DNA of 48,885 nucleotides from Nanobdellota archaeon (GCA_018819305.1 JAHJQO010000055.1:1-48885), one strand, 5' to 3'; shown: positions 37,323 to 47,365, counted from the stretch's first letter. A program made the numbers and translations. Notes: generated from the letters alone by a model not told the origin.

Positions 37323-38282
37323 ATGGATCTTCCTGGAAGATTAAAGAGAAGACATTTCGAAAGTAAGCATAAAAAGATGCAGGAAGAGATTAGGGTTCTG
37401 AAAGAGAGAAGTAATTTTCTCATCAAAAAAATTGTCAGCATAGAAAATAAAAAAGTAGATTTGGTAAAAAAAATAAGACAAGACCTGAGTGATCTCGACT
37501 ATCCAAAACTCCAGAACATACTTCAAAATGAATTCTTCCGCTTAATCCAGAGAGAAGAACTTCCAGCCACAAAGAATTTAAACAGTGTTATTTACAACCA
37601 TGTTCAGAATATTAAAGAGAACTTTGAAGGCAGAAACCCAGATTCCATAATCAAAGGAGCTGGAAAACTCATTGACCATTACAGAAAAATGCAGGAATTA
37701 ATACAAATTAAAATAGCTGATATTGAAGACGAGATAAGAATCGTTGATCACTGCCTGAGAAATGGGATTCCCATAGCGCAACTAACAAAACTAAACGAAG
37801 ATGAAATGAGGGAATCAGGAATTAGAAGACGGCTTGAAGAACTAAAAAATCCATTTAAAAATCTAGTGCATAAAATGGAACAGCATCTTTTTGAAGAAAT
37901 AAGAGAAGTAGAAGGAGTAATAAAAAACTTTGAAAGCAAGCACGGACCAATTGAAAGACTATCGCATGCAGGCCATGAAACTGTTGAGCTGGCAGAAAAA
38001 GTAGGGACTTTTTCAAAAAGAGTAGACATGGCATTGTTCATGATTGAAGGTGCAGCAGCATTATTTTTAGCACCTGAAGCACTGGCAGGAATTGCAAGTT
38101 TTCATTTTATGACTGACGCATTAGACAAAGGAGCCCACATGTCAGAAGCTCTTGAATTTTTAGACAGGCTTAAAAATATCAACACAAAACTAGACATCAT
38201 AGCACAACTTCCAAACTATGATCCTGCTTATGGAAAAATTCTTGGAGAGACAAGAGAAAGATACAGGGAAATGAGGATATAA
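37323..38282 (+). CDS. unrecognised 319-aa coiled-coil protein
   Basis: Basic start (MDLPGRLKRRHFESKHKKMQEEIRVLKERSNF...) leads into long coiled coils over most of the length, with a hydrophobic patch near residue 240 (MALFMIEGAAALFLAPEALAGIASF) that could touch or cross the membrane. No known domain is found. It stands alone between EF-2 and an FKBP, with an AAACTTTAAATAGG promoter element 25-35 nt upstream. It may be a structural or membrane-bound protein. Confidence 0.7.
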   Translation: MDLPGRLKRRHFESKHKKMQEEIRVLKERSNFLIKKIVSIENKKVDLVKKIRQDLSDLDYPKLQNILQNEFFRLIQREELPATKNLNSVIYNHVQNIKENFEGRNPDSIIKGAGKLIDHYRKMQELIQIKIADIEDEIRIVDHCLRNGIPIAQLTKLNEDEMRESGIRRRLEELKNPFKNLVHKMEQHLFEEIREVEGVIKNFESKHGPIERLSHAGHETVELAEKVGTFSKRVDMALFMIEGAAALFLAPEALAGIASFHFMTDALDKGAHMSEALEFLDRLKNINTKLDIIAQLPNYDPAYGKILGETRERYREMRI

Positions 38283-38435
38283 ACCAAAACCCTTAAAAAA
38301 GCCCAATATTCCCTTCTCAATAAATCGTTTAAATTATTTTCTTAAGTAAATTCTTATGCTTAATTTTTACGATAGGAGGTACTATAACAACAAAAATTCA
38401 TTGAATTTTTGAGTGTAAAAACTGGAGGTTTTAAC

Positions 38436-38864
38436 ATGGCTTTAAAAAAAGGTGACAAAGTAAAAGCCCACTATACAGGAACCCTTGATGATGGGGCTGT
38501 TTTTGATAGTTCTGAAAAAACAGGCAATCCTTTAGAATTTGAAATTGGTGCTGGCATGATTATTCCTGGCTTTGAAAAAGCTGTCATGGACATGAAAGTT
38601 GATGATGAAAAAGAAATCAAGTTAAAGCCAGAAGACGCTTATGGACAACCAAATCCAGAACTTACTAAAAAGCTGCCAAGAGAATCGCTGCCTAAAGATC
38701 AAGAGCCAAAAGCAGGCATGATTCTTGTACTAAACCTGCCAAATGGGCAGCAAGTTCCGGCAAAAATAAAAGAAGTTGATGAAAAAGAAGTAACAATCGA
38801 CCTAAACCATCCATTGGCTGGAAAGAATCTGAACTTTAAGTTAAAATTGGTTTCTGTAAATTAA
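38436..38864 (+). CDS. FKBP-type peptidyl-prolyl isomerase (SlyD-like)
   Basis: The 142-aa protein has KVKAHYTGTLDDGAVFDSS, EFEIGAGMIIPGFEKAVMDMKVDDEKEI and an IF-domain insert (PEDAYGQPNPELTKKLPRESLP), then the C-terminal strand. This is the short archaeal FKBP with SlyD-like insert, which folds proteins and isomerises prolines. GGAGG lies 8 nt before the ATG at 38436. A second AGGAGGT and an ATTCA/TGAAT hairpin lie 40-60 nt further upstream in the leader. Confidence 0.93.
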   Translation: MALKKGDKVKAHYTGTLDDGAVFDSSEKTGNPLEFEIGAGMIIPGFEKAVMDMKVDDEKEIKLKPEDAYGQPNPELTKKLPRESLPKDQEPKAGMILVLNLPNGQQVPAKIKEVDEKEVTIDLNHPLAGKNLNFKLKLVSVN

Positions 38865-39002
38865 ATTTTTTCATGTTTTTATAATATTTTTTATTCTTTA
38901 TTTTCATTTTTTTCATAACTTCAACTTTTTCTAAAACTTAAAGAAAGTATTTATAAAAGTAATACCCTACACATAGATAAAGTTTGATTTTGAGGTGATA
39001 AG

Positions 39003-39662
39003 ATGAAGAAAACCATGATTATAACAATAACAATTTGTTTGATAGCTTTGTTTTTAATCGTAGGCTGCAAAGAAGAAGCAGACAATGACAACGAGCCAGT
39101 TGCATGCACTGCTGACGCAAAAGTTTGTCCTGACGGTAGTGCAGTAGGTAGAGACCCAGATAACAACTGTGAGTTTCCTGCATGTCCTGAAAATGTAGAG
39201 ACAGAAACTCCTGAACAGCCAATTGTCGGCGGTGACAAAGACGAGCATGGATGTATTGGCAGTGCAGGATACACTTGGTGCGAAGCAAAGCAAAAGTGCT
39301 TGAGAACATGGGAAGAAGCTTGTGAAAAAGAACAAGAACAAGCAGAAAAAAAATACGAGCACACAAATCCGGAGATTTGCGATTATGTTGAAATCAAATG
39401 CCCTGAAGGAGAAATTCCATTTTTTGATGATAATGGCTGCGGCTGTGAACCAGGAGAGCCAGAACTCGACAAACATTTTTGCATAAGAGAAAAAGATGCA
39501 GGTCCATATGCCTGCACAATGGAATTCAGACCTGTTTGCGGCTGGGCAAATAAGAATATTCAGTGCATCAAATATCCTTGCGCCAGCACATTCAGCAACC
39601 CCTGCACAGCTTGTGTTGATGAGAATGTTGAGTATTGGACAGAAGGAGAGTGTCCTGAATAA
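39003..39662 (+). CDS. Cys-rich secreted lipoprotein with protease-inhibitor-like modules
   Basis: A signal sequence ends in the lipobox LIVGC. Three cysteine-rich units follow: ACTADAKVCPDGSAVGRDPDNNCEFPACP, HGCIGSAGYTWCEAKQKC...CEKE, and CTMEFRPVCGWANKNIQCIKYPCASTFSNPCTAC, the last resembling Kazal-type inhibitors. Such proteins are frequent in DPANN genomes and probably act on the cell surface. GAGGTGA precedes the start. No partner gene is evident. Confidence 0.78.
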   Translation: MKKTMIITITICLIALFLIVGCKEEADNDNEPVACTADAKVCPDGSAVGRDPDNNCEFPACPENVETETPEQPIVGGDKDEHGCIGSAGYTWCEAKQKCLRTWEEACEKEQEQAEKKYEHTNPEICDYVEIKCPEGEIPFFDDNGCGCEPGEPELDKHFCIREKDAGPYACTMEFRPVCGWANKNIQCIKYPCASTFSNPCTACVDENVEYWTEGECPE

Positions 39663-39688
39663 AAATTTTTATTCTTTATATTTTATTT

Positions 39689-39970
39689 TTAATTTTGTTT
39701 TCCTTTTAATGCATCATTGACTTCTGAAACAAATTTCTCTTTTTCCTGCTCATCCATTTCTGAAAATTTATTTTTAGCCTCAGCAGGCAGAGATGTTGAA
39801 ACATCATCCACACCATACCATTTATGAAGCCAGAATTCATTTGCATTGATGAATCTGCCTACTTCTTCTGGTTTTATGCAATTAGGAGTTACAATTTCAA
39901 ACCCATCGCGACCCAGGTATCCTGCAATAAAATAATTATCAAGTTTTCCAACATACAAATTGTTTGTCAT
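39689..39970 (-). CDS. unrecognised 93-aa protein
   Basis: The product (MTNNLYVGKLDNYFIAGYLGRDGFEIVTPNCIKPEEVGRFINANEFWLHKWYG) is acidic at the C-terminus (KFSEMDEQEKEKFVSEVNDALKG). No family is recognised. GGAAGGTGA lies 4-5 nt before the ATG, which supports it. It is divergent from the histidine phosphatase gene. Confidence 0.66.
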   Translation of the reverse strand: MTNNLYVGKLDNYFIAGYLGRDGFEIVTPNCIKPEEVGRFINANEFWLHKWYGVDDVSTSLPAEAKNKFSEMDEQEKEKFVSEVNDALKGKQN

Positions 39971-40077
39971 TTTATCACCTTCCTGAGTTTCAAAAGAAAC
40001 ACAATCAAATATATAAACTTACTCAAAAGTAGTTAACAATCAAAAAGATTATATATTAATTTGAATTCCACTTTCCT

Positions 40078-40794
40078 ATGAAGTGGCCAAAAAGATTGGT
40101 AATTGTAAGGCACGGAGAATCAGTTCAAAACGCAATTCTTGATTTAGAAGAAGCTAACTTAGAGAAAAAAGTTATTGACATGAAAAAAATCAGAGACATG
40201 GATATTGATCTCACTAATGTCGGCGAATGGCAGGCAACACAAACAGGAATATATCTCGCCAAAACAGAGCCATTTGACATCTGCTTTTATTCACCTTATA
40301 GAAGAACAAGAAGAACAGCTGAGCTCATAGTGGCTGAATTTCATTATGACTTAAAATTCTTTGCAGATGAAAGGCTGAGAGAAAAAGAATTTGGAAAACT
40401 GCACGGGCATACAACTGAAGAAATAAAAGAAAAGTACAGGGATGAATTTGAGGCAAGAGAAAGAGATGGAAAATACTGGTACAGGCTTCTTGGAGGAGAA
40501 AATTATCCTGATGTCAGGCAAAGAATGCATTCATTTTCAGACAAGCTTGTAAGAGATTATAGCGGAAAAAACATCCTTATAGTCACTCATCATGTTCCTT
40601 ATCTGCTTTTCAGAGCTCAGTTTGAACATTTAGGTGAAGAAGAAGTGCTGGGTCTGGAAGGCATGCCAAACTGTGCAATTCAGGAATATGAAATTGATTT
40701 TTCTGTTTCAGAAGAAGGCAGAATGAAAAAAATTAAATACAATAAAACTGCTTATGACATGAGCAAAGCACCAGAAAGAAAAATAAAAGTGTGA
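40078..40794 (+). CDS. histidine phosphatase family protein
   Basis: The protein starts KWPKRLVIVRHGESVQNA, with the RHG catalytic motif, and has SPYRRTRRTAELI and ILIVTHHVPYLLFRA with the second histidine. At 238 aa it is phosphoglycerate-mutase-like. The substrate cannot be told. Its last bases overlap the next gene by 4 bp, so an operon with that unknown gene is likely. A leaderless promoter (TATATTAA about 25-30 nt upstream) is visible. Confidence 0.88.
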   Translation: MKWPKRLVIVRHGESVQNAILDLEEANLEKKVIDMKKIRDMDIDLTNVGEWQATQTGIYLAKTEPFDICFYSPYRRTRRTAELIVAEFHYDLKFFADERLREKEFGKLHGHTTEEIKEKYRDEFEARERDGKYWYRLLGGENYPDVRQRMHSFSDKLVRDYSGKNILIVTHHVPYLLFRAQFEHLGEEEVLGLEGMPNCAIQEYEIDFSVSEEGRMKKIKYNKTAYDMSKAPERKIKV

Positions 40795-41339
40795 AAATGA
40801 TAGATTCTGCCAACGCATACATTGTGGATGAACCTAAATTATTCAGAGTTTCAGAACCATATAGTGAACTAAGAAGCTTTATGGAAGCTTTAGAAGAAGC
40901 AAAAAAACTTGATGAAGAATCAATTAAGAGTGCTCTGAATACTACAAAAACATGTTTTTCTCAACTCCATTGTATTTACTTTCCAGAAAGAGGCAAGAAT
41001 TTTCAGGAATATTTAATGTTTCCTAAGCTTGACATGTATGAATCTGGAAATGATGCCAGAGATTATTTAGAAGACTTGCTGAGAATTGAAATTGAAAGAA
41101 AGTTTGGAAAGCAAGCTGCTGATGATTATTCTGGAACTTACATGGGCTGGACTCCATTGATAAATAATGTCAGAGAAAAAAATGGAATAATAGGTGTTTA
41201 TTTATCTCATGCAACAGATGATTTGGTTGCAAGATATATTGCATTTATTGAACCAACAGATGAAGAAAGAAAATTTGAACACAAAGAGATTAAAGTAACT
41301 TTTTCCAAGGATATAACTAAAAGACTGAAGTTTCCTTAA
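40791..41339 (+). CDS. unrecognised 182-aa protein, partner of the histidine phosphatase
   Basis: A helical acidic protein with aromatic patches (FSQLHCIYFPERGKNFQEYLMFPKLDMYESG, SGTYMGWTPLINNVREKNGIIGVYLSHATDDLVARYIAF). No motif is recognised. The 4-bp ATGA overlap with the phosphatase gene suggests a shared function. Confidence 0.66.
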   Translation: MKMIDSANAYIVDEPKLFRVSEPYSELRSFMEALEEAKKLDEESIKSALNTTKTCFSQLHCIYFPERGKNFQEYLMFPKLDMYESGNDARDYLEDLLRIEIERKFGKQAADDYSGTYMGWTPLINNVREKNGIIGVYLSHATDDLVARYIAFIEPTDEERKFEHKEIKVTFSKDITKRLKFP

Positions 41340-41478
41340 CATAGGTAGACTTTTCTTAATAAATATGGAATCTTTCATAACACTTATAGATTAATAAACA
41401 AAATATTTTAATCACCAATTCATGACATCAAATAAAAGTAAGTTTTATATAAATCATTATATTCCTAACAAAAACAAA

Positions 41479-41829
41479 ATGAAAAAATTACAAAAAATAC
41501 TAGTGGGCGTAGGTGCAACAGTTATTTTATGGATGGGAGTAGAATTCGGTGCATTAAGTATTGGTGTACACTATAAATTCAAAGGTGTAGAACATAAATT
41601 AGATGGACTTATTTACAAACTAGATGGTATTTTACATTTAGCTGATTTCGATGCTACTGAATCTCAGAGAGAAAAGAATCAAGAACTTGCAAATGAAGAT
41701 TATCAAAAAGGCATAGATGCATATAATAAAGGTCAAGCATATTTTGATAAAGGAGACAAATATGTCCAGTTTGCTAAATCTATGGGTCCGCTCTCTAATA
41801 TTGAGAAATTAGTAAAAGAAATATTCTAA
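41479..41829 (+). CDS. unrecognised membrane-anchored protein
   Basis: One N-terminal membrane span (ILVGVGATVILWMGVEFGALSIGV) is followed by short repeats YKFKGVEHKLDGLIYKLDGILH and a helical tail rich in Y, K and Q. The ATG at 41479 lies 26-36 nt after TTTTATATAAA, so I prefer it to the upstream ATG at 41422. The function is unknown. Confidence 0.6.
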   Translation: MKKLQKILVGVGATVILWMGVEFGALSIGVHYKFKGVEHKLDGLIYKLDGILHLADFDATESQREKNQELANEDYQKGIDAYNKGQAYFDKGDKYVQFAKSMGPLSNIEKLVKEIF

Positions 41830-42012
41830 TACTTCAAAGTGGTAATCCACCTCTTATTTCTTCTAAAAATAGAGGACATACAATAGAAACCTTTAAAAAC
41901 ACCAACTTTATCCTTAGAGTAAACTCTTTTAATAAAAGAGAGATGAGTAATAAAATAATATATGACACTAGACAAGTTATAATTCAATATGACTTGAAAA
42001 GGAGGAGATAAA

Positions 42013-43293
42013 ATGGCTAAAGGAAAACCACACATTAACCTCGTGTTCATCGGACACGTAGACCATGGTAAGTCAACAACAGTTGGTAGGCTGCTATATG
42101 ATTCTGGAAACATTGATGAGCAGGCTATGCGAAAGCTTAAAGACAAAGCACAACAGCTGGGAAAAGCTGGTTTTGAATTTGCTTTTATCATGGACAATCT
42201 TAAGGAAGAGCAGGAAAGAGGAGTTACAATTGACCTGGCTCATAAAAAGTTTGAGACAGACAAATACTACTTCACTATCATAGATGCTCCAGGGCACAAG
42301 GACTTTATTAAGAACATGATTACAGGAACTTCCCAGGCAGATGCTGCTGTTCTTGTAATTGCTGCTAATGATGGAATCATGGCCCAGACCAAAGAACATA
42401 TCTTCTTGGCAAGAACTCTTGGTGTCCAGCAGTTAATAATTGCTATTAACAAAATGGACATGAAAGACTATTCAGAAGCTGTTTACAAAAAGGTCAGCAC
42501 TGAAATTGATGCTTTAATGAAGACTGTAGGGTACAAACCTGAAGAAGTTAAGAAAATCCCACTAGCAAGCCTTCTAGGAGACAATGTATTCAAGAAATCT
42601 GAGAAAATGGGATGGTATAAAGGACCAACCCTGCTTGAAGGCATTAATGAATTAAAAGAACCTGAGAAACCAACAAATCTTCCATTAAGGCTTCCAATCC
42701 AGGATGTTTACAACATCACAGGTATTGGAGTTGTTCCTGTAGGAAGAGTTGAAACTGGAATCTTCAAGGTTGGACAGAAAGTTATGGCTGTGCCAGGAAG
42801 AGAAGGTAAAGGTGTTGCAGGAGAAGTTAAGTCAATTGAAATGCACCACGAACAGATGCAGGAAGCAGTTCCAGGAGACAATGTTGGATTCAGCGTAAGG
42901 GGCTTTGGAAAAAAGGATATTGCCAGAGGCGATGTTATTGGCCCAGCAGATGCACCTCCAACAGTTGCAACTGAATTCACTGCTCAGATCGTTGTACTAA
43001 ACCACCCAAGTGTTATGACCACAGGATACACACCTGTATTTCACATCCACACTGCTCAGGTGGCATGTCAAATTATTGAGATTGTAAAGAAGATTAATCC
43101 AGCAACTGGTGAGACATTGCAGGACAAGCCTGACTTTATTAAGAACGGCGATGCTGCAATCATCAAAGTAAAACCAGTTCAGCCAATGGTAATTGAAAAG
43201 CAGAAAGAAATACCTCAGCTGGCAAGATTCGCTATTAGAGACTCTGGCCAGACAGTTGCTGCAGGTATGTGCATTGACTTGGTTAAGAAATAA
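42013..43293 (+). CDS. tuf: translation elongation factor 1-alpha (aEF-1A)
   Basis: The 426-aa GTPase has [19 protein letters not shown] (P-loop), [15 protein letters not shown] (G3) and NKMD (G4), and the archaeal/eukaryal form [13 protein letters not shown] of the switch I segment. It delivers aminoacyl-tRNA to the ribosome. AGGAGGAG lies 5 nt before the ATG. It is followed by S10, the usual archaeal gene order. Confidence 0.97.
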   Translation: MAKGKPHINLVFIGHVDHGKSTTVGRLLYDSGNIDEQAMRKLKDKAQQLGKAGFEFAFIMDNLKEEQERGVTIDLAHKKFETDKYYFTIIDAPGHKDFIKNMITGTSQADAAVLVIAANDGIMAQTKEHIFLARTLGVQQLIIAINKMDMKDYSEAVYKKVSTEIDALMKTVGYKPEEVKKIPLASLLGDNVFKKSEKMGWYKGPTLLEGINELKEPEKPTNLPLRLPIQDVYNITGIGVVPVGRVETGIFKVGQKVMAVPGREGKGVAGEVKSIEMHHEQMQEAVPGDNVGFSVRGFGKKDIARGDVIGPADAPPTVATEFTAQIVVLNHPSVMTTGYTPVFHIHTAQVACQIIEIVKKINPATGETLQDKPDFIKNGDAAIIKVKPVQPMVIEKQKEIPQLARFAIRDSGQTVAAGMCIDLVKK

Positions 43294-43393
43294 ATAAGGA
43301 TTATCCTTATTTTATTTTTTTTATTTTTTAACTTCCAAGTCATGGTGAACTGAAGTTTTATCATGTGGCAAAAAGGTATACGGTTGATATAAG

Positions 43394-43705
43394 ATGCAAA
43401 AAGCAAGAATTAAGATAACAAGTACTGAAATTAGCAAAATTAATCAGGTCTGTGACTATATTAGCAGCATAGCAGACAAGACTGGTGTTGTTATGAGAGG
43501 ACCTATACCTTTACCCACAAAGAAGCTTAAGCTTACCACAAGAAAAAGTCCTTGCGGCGATGGTACTGCCACATGGGACAGTTTTGAAATGAGAATTCAT
43601 AAGCGACTAATTGATATTGGCATTGACGAGCGCGCCCTGAGGCTTGTCATGAGAGTGCCTATCCCTGAGGGCTTAAATATCGAAATTGAAATGATTGATG
43701 TTTGA
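43394..43705 (+). CDS. rps10: ribosomal protein S10
   Basis: Residues [73 protein letters not shown] match archaeal S10 (uS10) over its full length. It is about 100 bp downstream of EF-1A, as in many archaea, and is probably co-transcribed. Confidence 0.95.
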   Translation: MQKARIKITSTEISKINQVCDYISSIADKTGVVMRGPIPLPTKKLKLTTRKSPCGDGTATWDSFEMRIHKRLIDIGIDERALRLVMRVPIPEGLNIEIEMIDV

Positions 43706-43978
43706 TTTCTGATTCTTTATCCCGTATGGGCTTGACTGAGCAAAGCGAAGGAAACCCATTTTTTGATCCGTTCAAAAATCAAAGATTTTTGGCGCAACGG
43801 AACTTTGTTCCGCTTGAAACTTTTTCTAAAAGTTTGCCAATATACGTTTTTCATACACTAACTTCGAAACATTTATATAGTAGTTAGTGTATACTATACA
43901 ATAAGAAGAACAAGAACATATAATCTTGGGCTTCAGTAAGTGTATGAACAACAATAACAAAACAGGGAGGCGAACAAA
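43706..43978 (+). promoter_or_regulatory. hairpin string, palindromic operator and promoter of the NAD operon
   Basis: The left part has triloop hairpins (CAAAAATC-aaa-GATTTTTG, CGGAAC-ttt-GTTCCG, AAACTTTT-tct-AAAAGTTT) that could end S10 transcription. Then ATACACTAACT (43853-43863) and AGTTAGTGTAT (43882-43892) form perfect 11-bp arms around the TATA box TTTATATAG (43872-43880). A third, one-mismatch half site AGTAAGTGTAT lies at 43935-43945 in the leader. A GGGAGG site precedes the first gene. Confidence 0.68.
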
Positions 43979-44389
43979 ATGAGCAAAAAACTAACTCAAA
44001 AAGAACTTGCAAATAACATAGTTGGATACATCAAGAGAGCAGAAGAAGATGAATCAATAAAAATACTTCCTTTTGAAAAAGAAGGTTTGTATGAAATAGT
44101 ATCAGGCGGCCAAAACGAAATGGGTTCAAGAAGTAGTTTGGGATTATATCAAGGAAAATATATTGACGCATTAGCATACCTTATGAATTCAGGAGAATAT
44201 TTTGGTTGGTGGGTAAGCCAGATAGACCACTCAAGCAATGGTTATGTAGCTAAAGCCAAAATAAATACTCTTGAAACAACAGAAAACATTGCATCACCAG
44301 TAAAAAAACTTCTTGAACTGGACAGAAAAAGAGCAGAAATAGACAAAGAAATAGAAAAATTAAATGGTCAAAAGGAGGCGCTGAAATGA
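43979..44389 (+). CDS. unrecognised 136-aa protein heading the NAD salvage operon
   Basis: The protein has an alpha/beta start (LTQKELANNIVGYIKRAEEDESIKILPFEKEGLYEIVSGGQNEMGSRSSLGLYQGKY) and a C-terminal coiled coil (LLELDRKRAEIDKEIEKLNGQKEALK). I do not recognise it. It overlaps pncB by 4 bp and is first in the operon, so a regulatory or helper role in NAD metabolism is plausible. GGGAGG precedes the ATG. Confidence 0.7.
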   Translation: MSKKLTQKELANNIVGYIKRAEEDESIKILPFEKEGLYEIVSGGQNEMGSRSSLGLYQGKYIDALAYLMNSGEYFGWWVSQIDHSSNGYVAKAKINTLETTENIASPVKKLLELDRKRAEIDKEIEKLNGQKEALK

Positions 44390-45747
44390 AGGAAAAAACA
44401 ATGCTCACAGACCTTTACCAATTAACTATGAATGCAGCTTATCATGACAATGGCAAAGCTGATGAAACAGCAACCTTTGATTTGTTCATCAGAAAGCTGC
44501 CTCAGGACTGGGGATATTTCATTGCAAATGGTATTGAAGATGCTATTGACTATATAACTAACATTGAGTTCAGCAATGAAGATATCAAATTCCTTGAACA
44601 ACAAGAGTTCTTTAAGCCAGCATTCATAGACTACCAAAAGACCTTTAAGTTTGAAGGAGATGTGTATGCAGTCAGAGAAGGCACTGCTGTTTTTGGGAAT
44701 CAACCAATTCTAAGAGTGACTGCAAAGAGAAACCAAGCCCAGTTCGTAGAAACTGCTCTTCTTAACATGATAAACTATCAGACAATGATAGCCAGCAAGG
44801 CTAACAGAGTTGTTAATGCAGCTAAAGATGCCAAAGTTGTTGACTATGGCCTGAGAAGAGCTCAAGAAGAAAGCGCAGCAATGAAAGGAGCAAGAGCCGC
44901 CTACATCGGCGGAGCCATTGGCACCAGCAATGTAAAAGCAGGCAAAGAATATGGAATAAAAATTCTAGGAACACATGCGCACAGCTTTGTGATGAGTTTT
45001 GAAAATGAAATTGATGCATTCAGAGCTTATGTAAAAACTTTCCCAAACAAAGCAACTCTGCTTATAGATACTTATGACACTGTTGAAGGAGCTAAAAACG
45101 CAGCAATAGTAGCAAAAGAACTTGAAAAACAAGGAGATAGATTAAGTGCAGTGAGACTTGATTCAGGAGATCTCTGTGACTTGTCAAAAAAAGTCAGGAA
45201 AATTCTGGATGAAAGAGGCCTGCACTATGTTAACATTGTAGCAAGCAATGATTTGAACGAATATAAAATTGATGACATGACAAAAAATGGCGCAAAGATT
45301 GACGGATACGGCGTAGGCACAGAAATGATTACAGCCAAACCAGTAGCTGCAATTCCAGGTGTATATAAATTAGTTGAAGACAATGGCGGAGCAAAGATTA
45401 AGCTTTCTCCTGATAAAAAAACCTATCCTGGAAAAAAACAAGTATACAGAGTGACTGGAGCAGACGGCAAATTCTCACATGATGTTCTTGGACTTGAATA
45501 CGAAGGAATAGCAGGAACACCACTTCTGGAAAAAGTTGTGAGCCAAGGTAAGAGAGTCACAAAGAGAAGAACTCTGGAAGAAATCAGGCAGCATGCACTT
45601 GAAAGCGTGGAAAAACTGCCAGATCATCTCAAACAAGTCAGAGTCACAGAACAGTATGAGATGAAAATCTCAGACGGATTAAATGAGTTAATTGAAAGGC
45701 TAACTCAACAATATGGAAATGAAAACAATGGAGGCGAACAAAAATGA
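44386..45747 (+). CDS. pncB: nicotinate phosphoribosyltransferase
   Basis: The 453-aa protein begins MLTDLYQLTMNAAYHDNG, the PncB start motif. It has VDYGLRRAQEESAAMKGARAAYIGGAIGTSNVKAG with the nucleotide-binding loop, GTHAHSFVMSF around the histidine that is phosphorylated, and LIDTYDTVEGAKNA with AVRLDSGDL. It joins nicotinate and PRPP to nicotinate mononucleotide using ATP. GGAGG precedes the start. Coupled by 4-bp overlaps to both neighbours. Confidence 0.95.
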   Translation: MKEKTMLTDLYQLTMNAAYHDNGKADETATFDLFIRKLPQDWGYFIANGIEDAIDYITNIEFSNEDIKFLEQQEFFKPAFIDYQKTFKFEGDVYAVREGTAVFGNQPILRVTAKRNQAQFVETALLNMINYQTMIASKANRVVNAAKDAKVVDYGLRRAQEESAAMKGARAAYIGGAIGTSNVKAGKEYGIKILGTHAHSFVMSFENEIDAFRAYVKTFPNKATLLIDTYDTVEGAKNAAIVAKELEKQGDRLSAVRLDSGDLCDLSKKVRKILDERGLHYVNIVASNDLNEYKIDDMTKNGAKIDGYGVGTEMITAKPVAAIPGVYKLVEDNGGAKIKLSPDKKTYPGKKQVYRVTGADGKFSHDVLGLEYEGIAGTPLLEKVVSQGKRVTKRRTLEEIRQHALESVEKLPDHLKQVRVTEQYEMKISDGLNELIERLTQQYGNENNGGEQK

Positions 45748-46394
45748 ACAAAGAAAAAACAATTTTTTGGAATGTAGATACACTATATGATTTTATGAGA
45801 AAAGATGGAAAATTATATGTACCTGGAGCAGAAACAACAGAAGGTAATTTGGAAATAATAACAAAGACAGCAAAAAAAGAAGACATTCAGGTTATTAATA
45901 GCGGAGATTGGCATGACAAGAACTCGCCCGAAATCTCTGACAAGCCAGACTTTGTGAATACCTTTCTAATGCACGCAGAAAAAAACACACCTGGAGCAGA
46001 ATACATACCTGCAACAAACCCAGAAAATGCATATACTATTTTCAAGGAAGACAAAACAATTGATGAAAATCTGGTGAGAGAGACAAGAAACATTGTGATA
46101 AGAAAAGATGCTTTTGACAGCTTTGATCTCAACCAAGGCAATCCTCATACAGAAAAAATTTTGGACATTATTAAACCAAAAAAAGTTATTGTTTATGGTG
46201 TTGCAACAAATTATTGTGATGACTTTGTAATAATGGGTCTTGCCAAAAGAAAAGGAATTGAAATATATGCTGTTATCGATGCAATGAAAGAAATCCCATC
46301 AGATGGTGAACCACAAAAAACATTTGACAAGTGGAAAGAAGCTGGTGTAAAATTAGTCACAACAGATGAAGTAGTCAAACAATACCAAAGGTGA
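45744..46394 (+). CDS. pncA: nicotinamidase
   Basis: The family is the cysteine hydrolase fold: NVDTLYDFM gives the first catalytic aspartate, SGDWHDKNSPE the metal-binding loop, and IVYGVATNYCDDFVIMGLAKR holds the nucleophilic cysteine. It converts nicotinamide to nicotinate for PncB. The 216-aa length is usual. It lies between pncB and nadE. Confidence 0.93.
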   Translation: MNKEKTIFWNVDTLYDFMRKDGKLYVPGAETTEGNLEIITKTAKKEDIQVINSGDWHDKNSPEISDKPDFVNTFLMHAEKNTPGAEYIPATNPENAYTIFKEDKTIDENLVRETRNIVIRKDAFDSFDLNQGNPHTEKILDIIKPKKVIVYGVATNYCDDFVIMGLAKRKGIEIYAVIDAMKEIPSDGEPQKTFDKWKEAGVKLVTTDEVVKQYQR

Positions 46395-46399
46395 TAAAC

Positions 46400-47365
46400 A
46401 TGAACAAGCCGGACAAACAAGAAAAATCACTTGAAGACAGAATTTATCTGCCAGTAATGAATCCTAATAAGGCAATTATTGAGATTGGAGACTTTATTGT
46501 AAATCAGATTGTTAGCGCAGGGTATAAAGGAGGAGTTATTGGCCTGTCAGGCGGAGTGGATTCTACAGTAGCAGCTCATATTGCAAAAAAGGGTTTTGAC
46601 AGGTACAATGCAAAGCATCCTGACAAACCTCTGCACTTAACTGGATATATTCTTCCATCCAGTACTAATAATGAAAAAAATACAAAAGATGCAGTTGCTG
46701 TAGCAGAAGGCTTGGGAATAGATTATCATATCCAAAGTATTGAACCTATAATCAAAGCATATGAGATAACAAATCCAAAGGTAATGAAAAATCCTTTTTG
46801 CAAAGGAAACATGATGGCTGAGATAAGAGCTAATTTTTTACATGGCGAAGCAGGCGAACAAAAAAAACTAGTTATTGGAACTGGCAACAAAGACGAAGAT
46901 TTTAATCTTGCATATTACACTTTGTTTGGAGACGGAGCAGTTCACATGAGCCCTCTTGGAAACTTATCAAAAAGACTGGTAAGGCAGATTGCAAAACATC
47001 AGGGATACTATGAAATTGCTGGCAAAGTTTCCACTGCAGGACTTGAGCCTGGACAAACTGATTTCAAAGACTTGGGTTATAATTATGACCTGGCAGAATT
47101 AGTGATGGAAGGAAAAACACAGGGCTTTACTTGGGAACAATTAGCTCAACATAAGCAAGTAGCTAAAGTAGCAAAAAGAGATAGAGAGAATTATGCAACT
47201 ATTTATGGAGCAAGCAAGTTCAGAACAACAAAACAAATGGTTGAAAATATAAAGTGTAGGCATTATGTTGCTGGCAAAAAAGCAGAAATTGTGCATCCCC
47301 CAATAGCGCCAGTGACTTTAATATATTTGACTTTTTTACCGAGGGAAGAAAAAACCTGGAGTTGA
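46400..47365 (+). CDS. nadE: NAD synthetase
   Basis: The ATP-pyrophosphatase motif VIGLSGGVDSTVAAHIAKKG is at residues 45-64, followed by ILPSSTNNEKNTKDAVAVAEGLGIDY and VIGTGNKDEDFNLAYYTLFGDGAVHMSPLGNLSK, all typical of NadE. It amidates nicotinate adenine dinucleotide to NAD and lacks the glutaminase domain, so it would use ammonia. The ATG at 46400 follows AAAGGTGA. NMN adenylyltransferase (NadM/NadD) is not in the window. Confidence 0.95.
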   Translation: MNKPDKQEKSLEDRIYLPVMNPNKAIIEIGDFIVNQIVSAGYKGGVIGLSGGVDSTVAAHIAKKGFDRYNAKHPDKPLHLTGYILPSSTNNEKNTKDAVAVAEGLGIDYHIQSIEPIIKAYEITNPKVMKNPFCKGNMMAEIRANFLHGEAGEQKKLVIGTGNKDEDFNLAYYTLFGDGAVHMSPLGNLSKRLVRQIAKHQGYYEIAGKVSTAGLEPGQTDFKDLGYNYDLAELVMEGKTQGFTWEQLAQHKQVAKVAKRDRENYATIYGASKFRTTKQMVENIKCRHYVAGKKAEIVHPPIAPVTLIYLTFLPREEKTWS

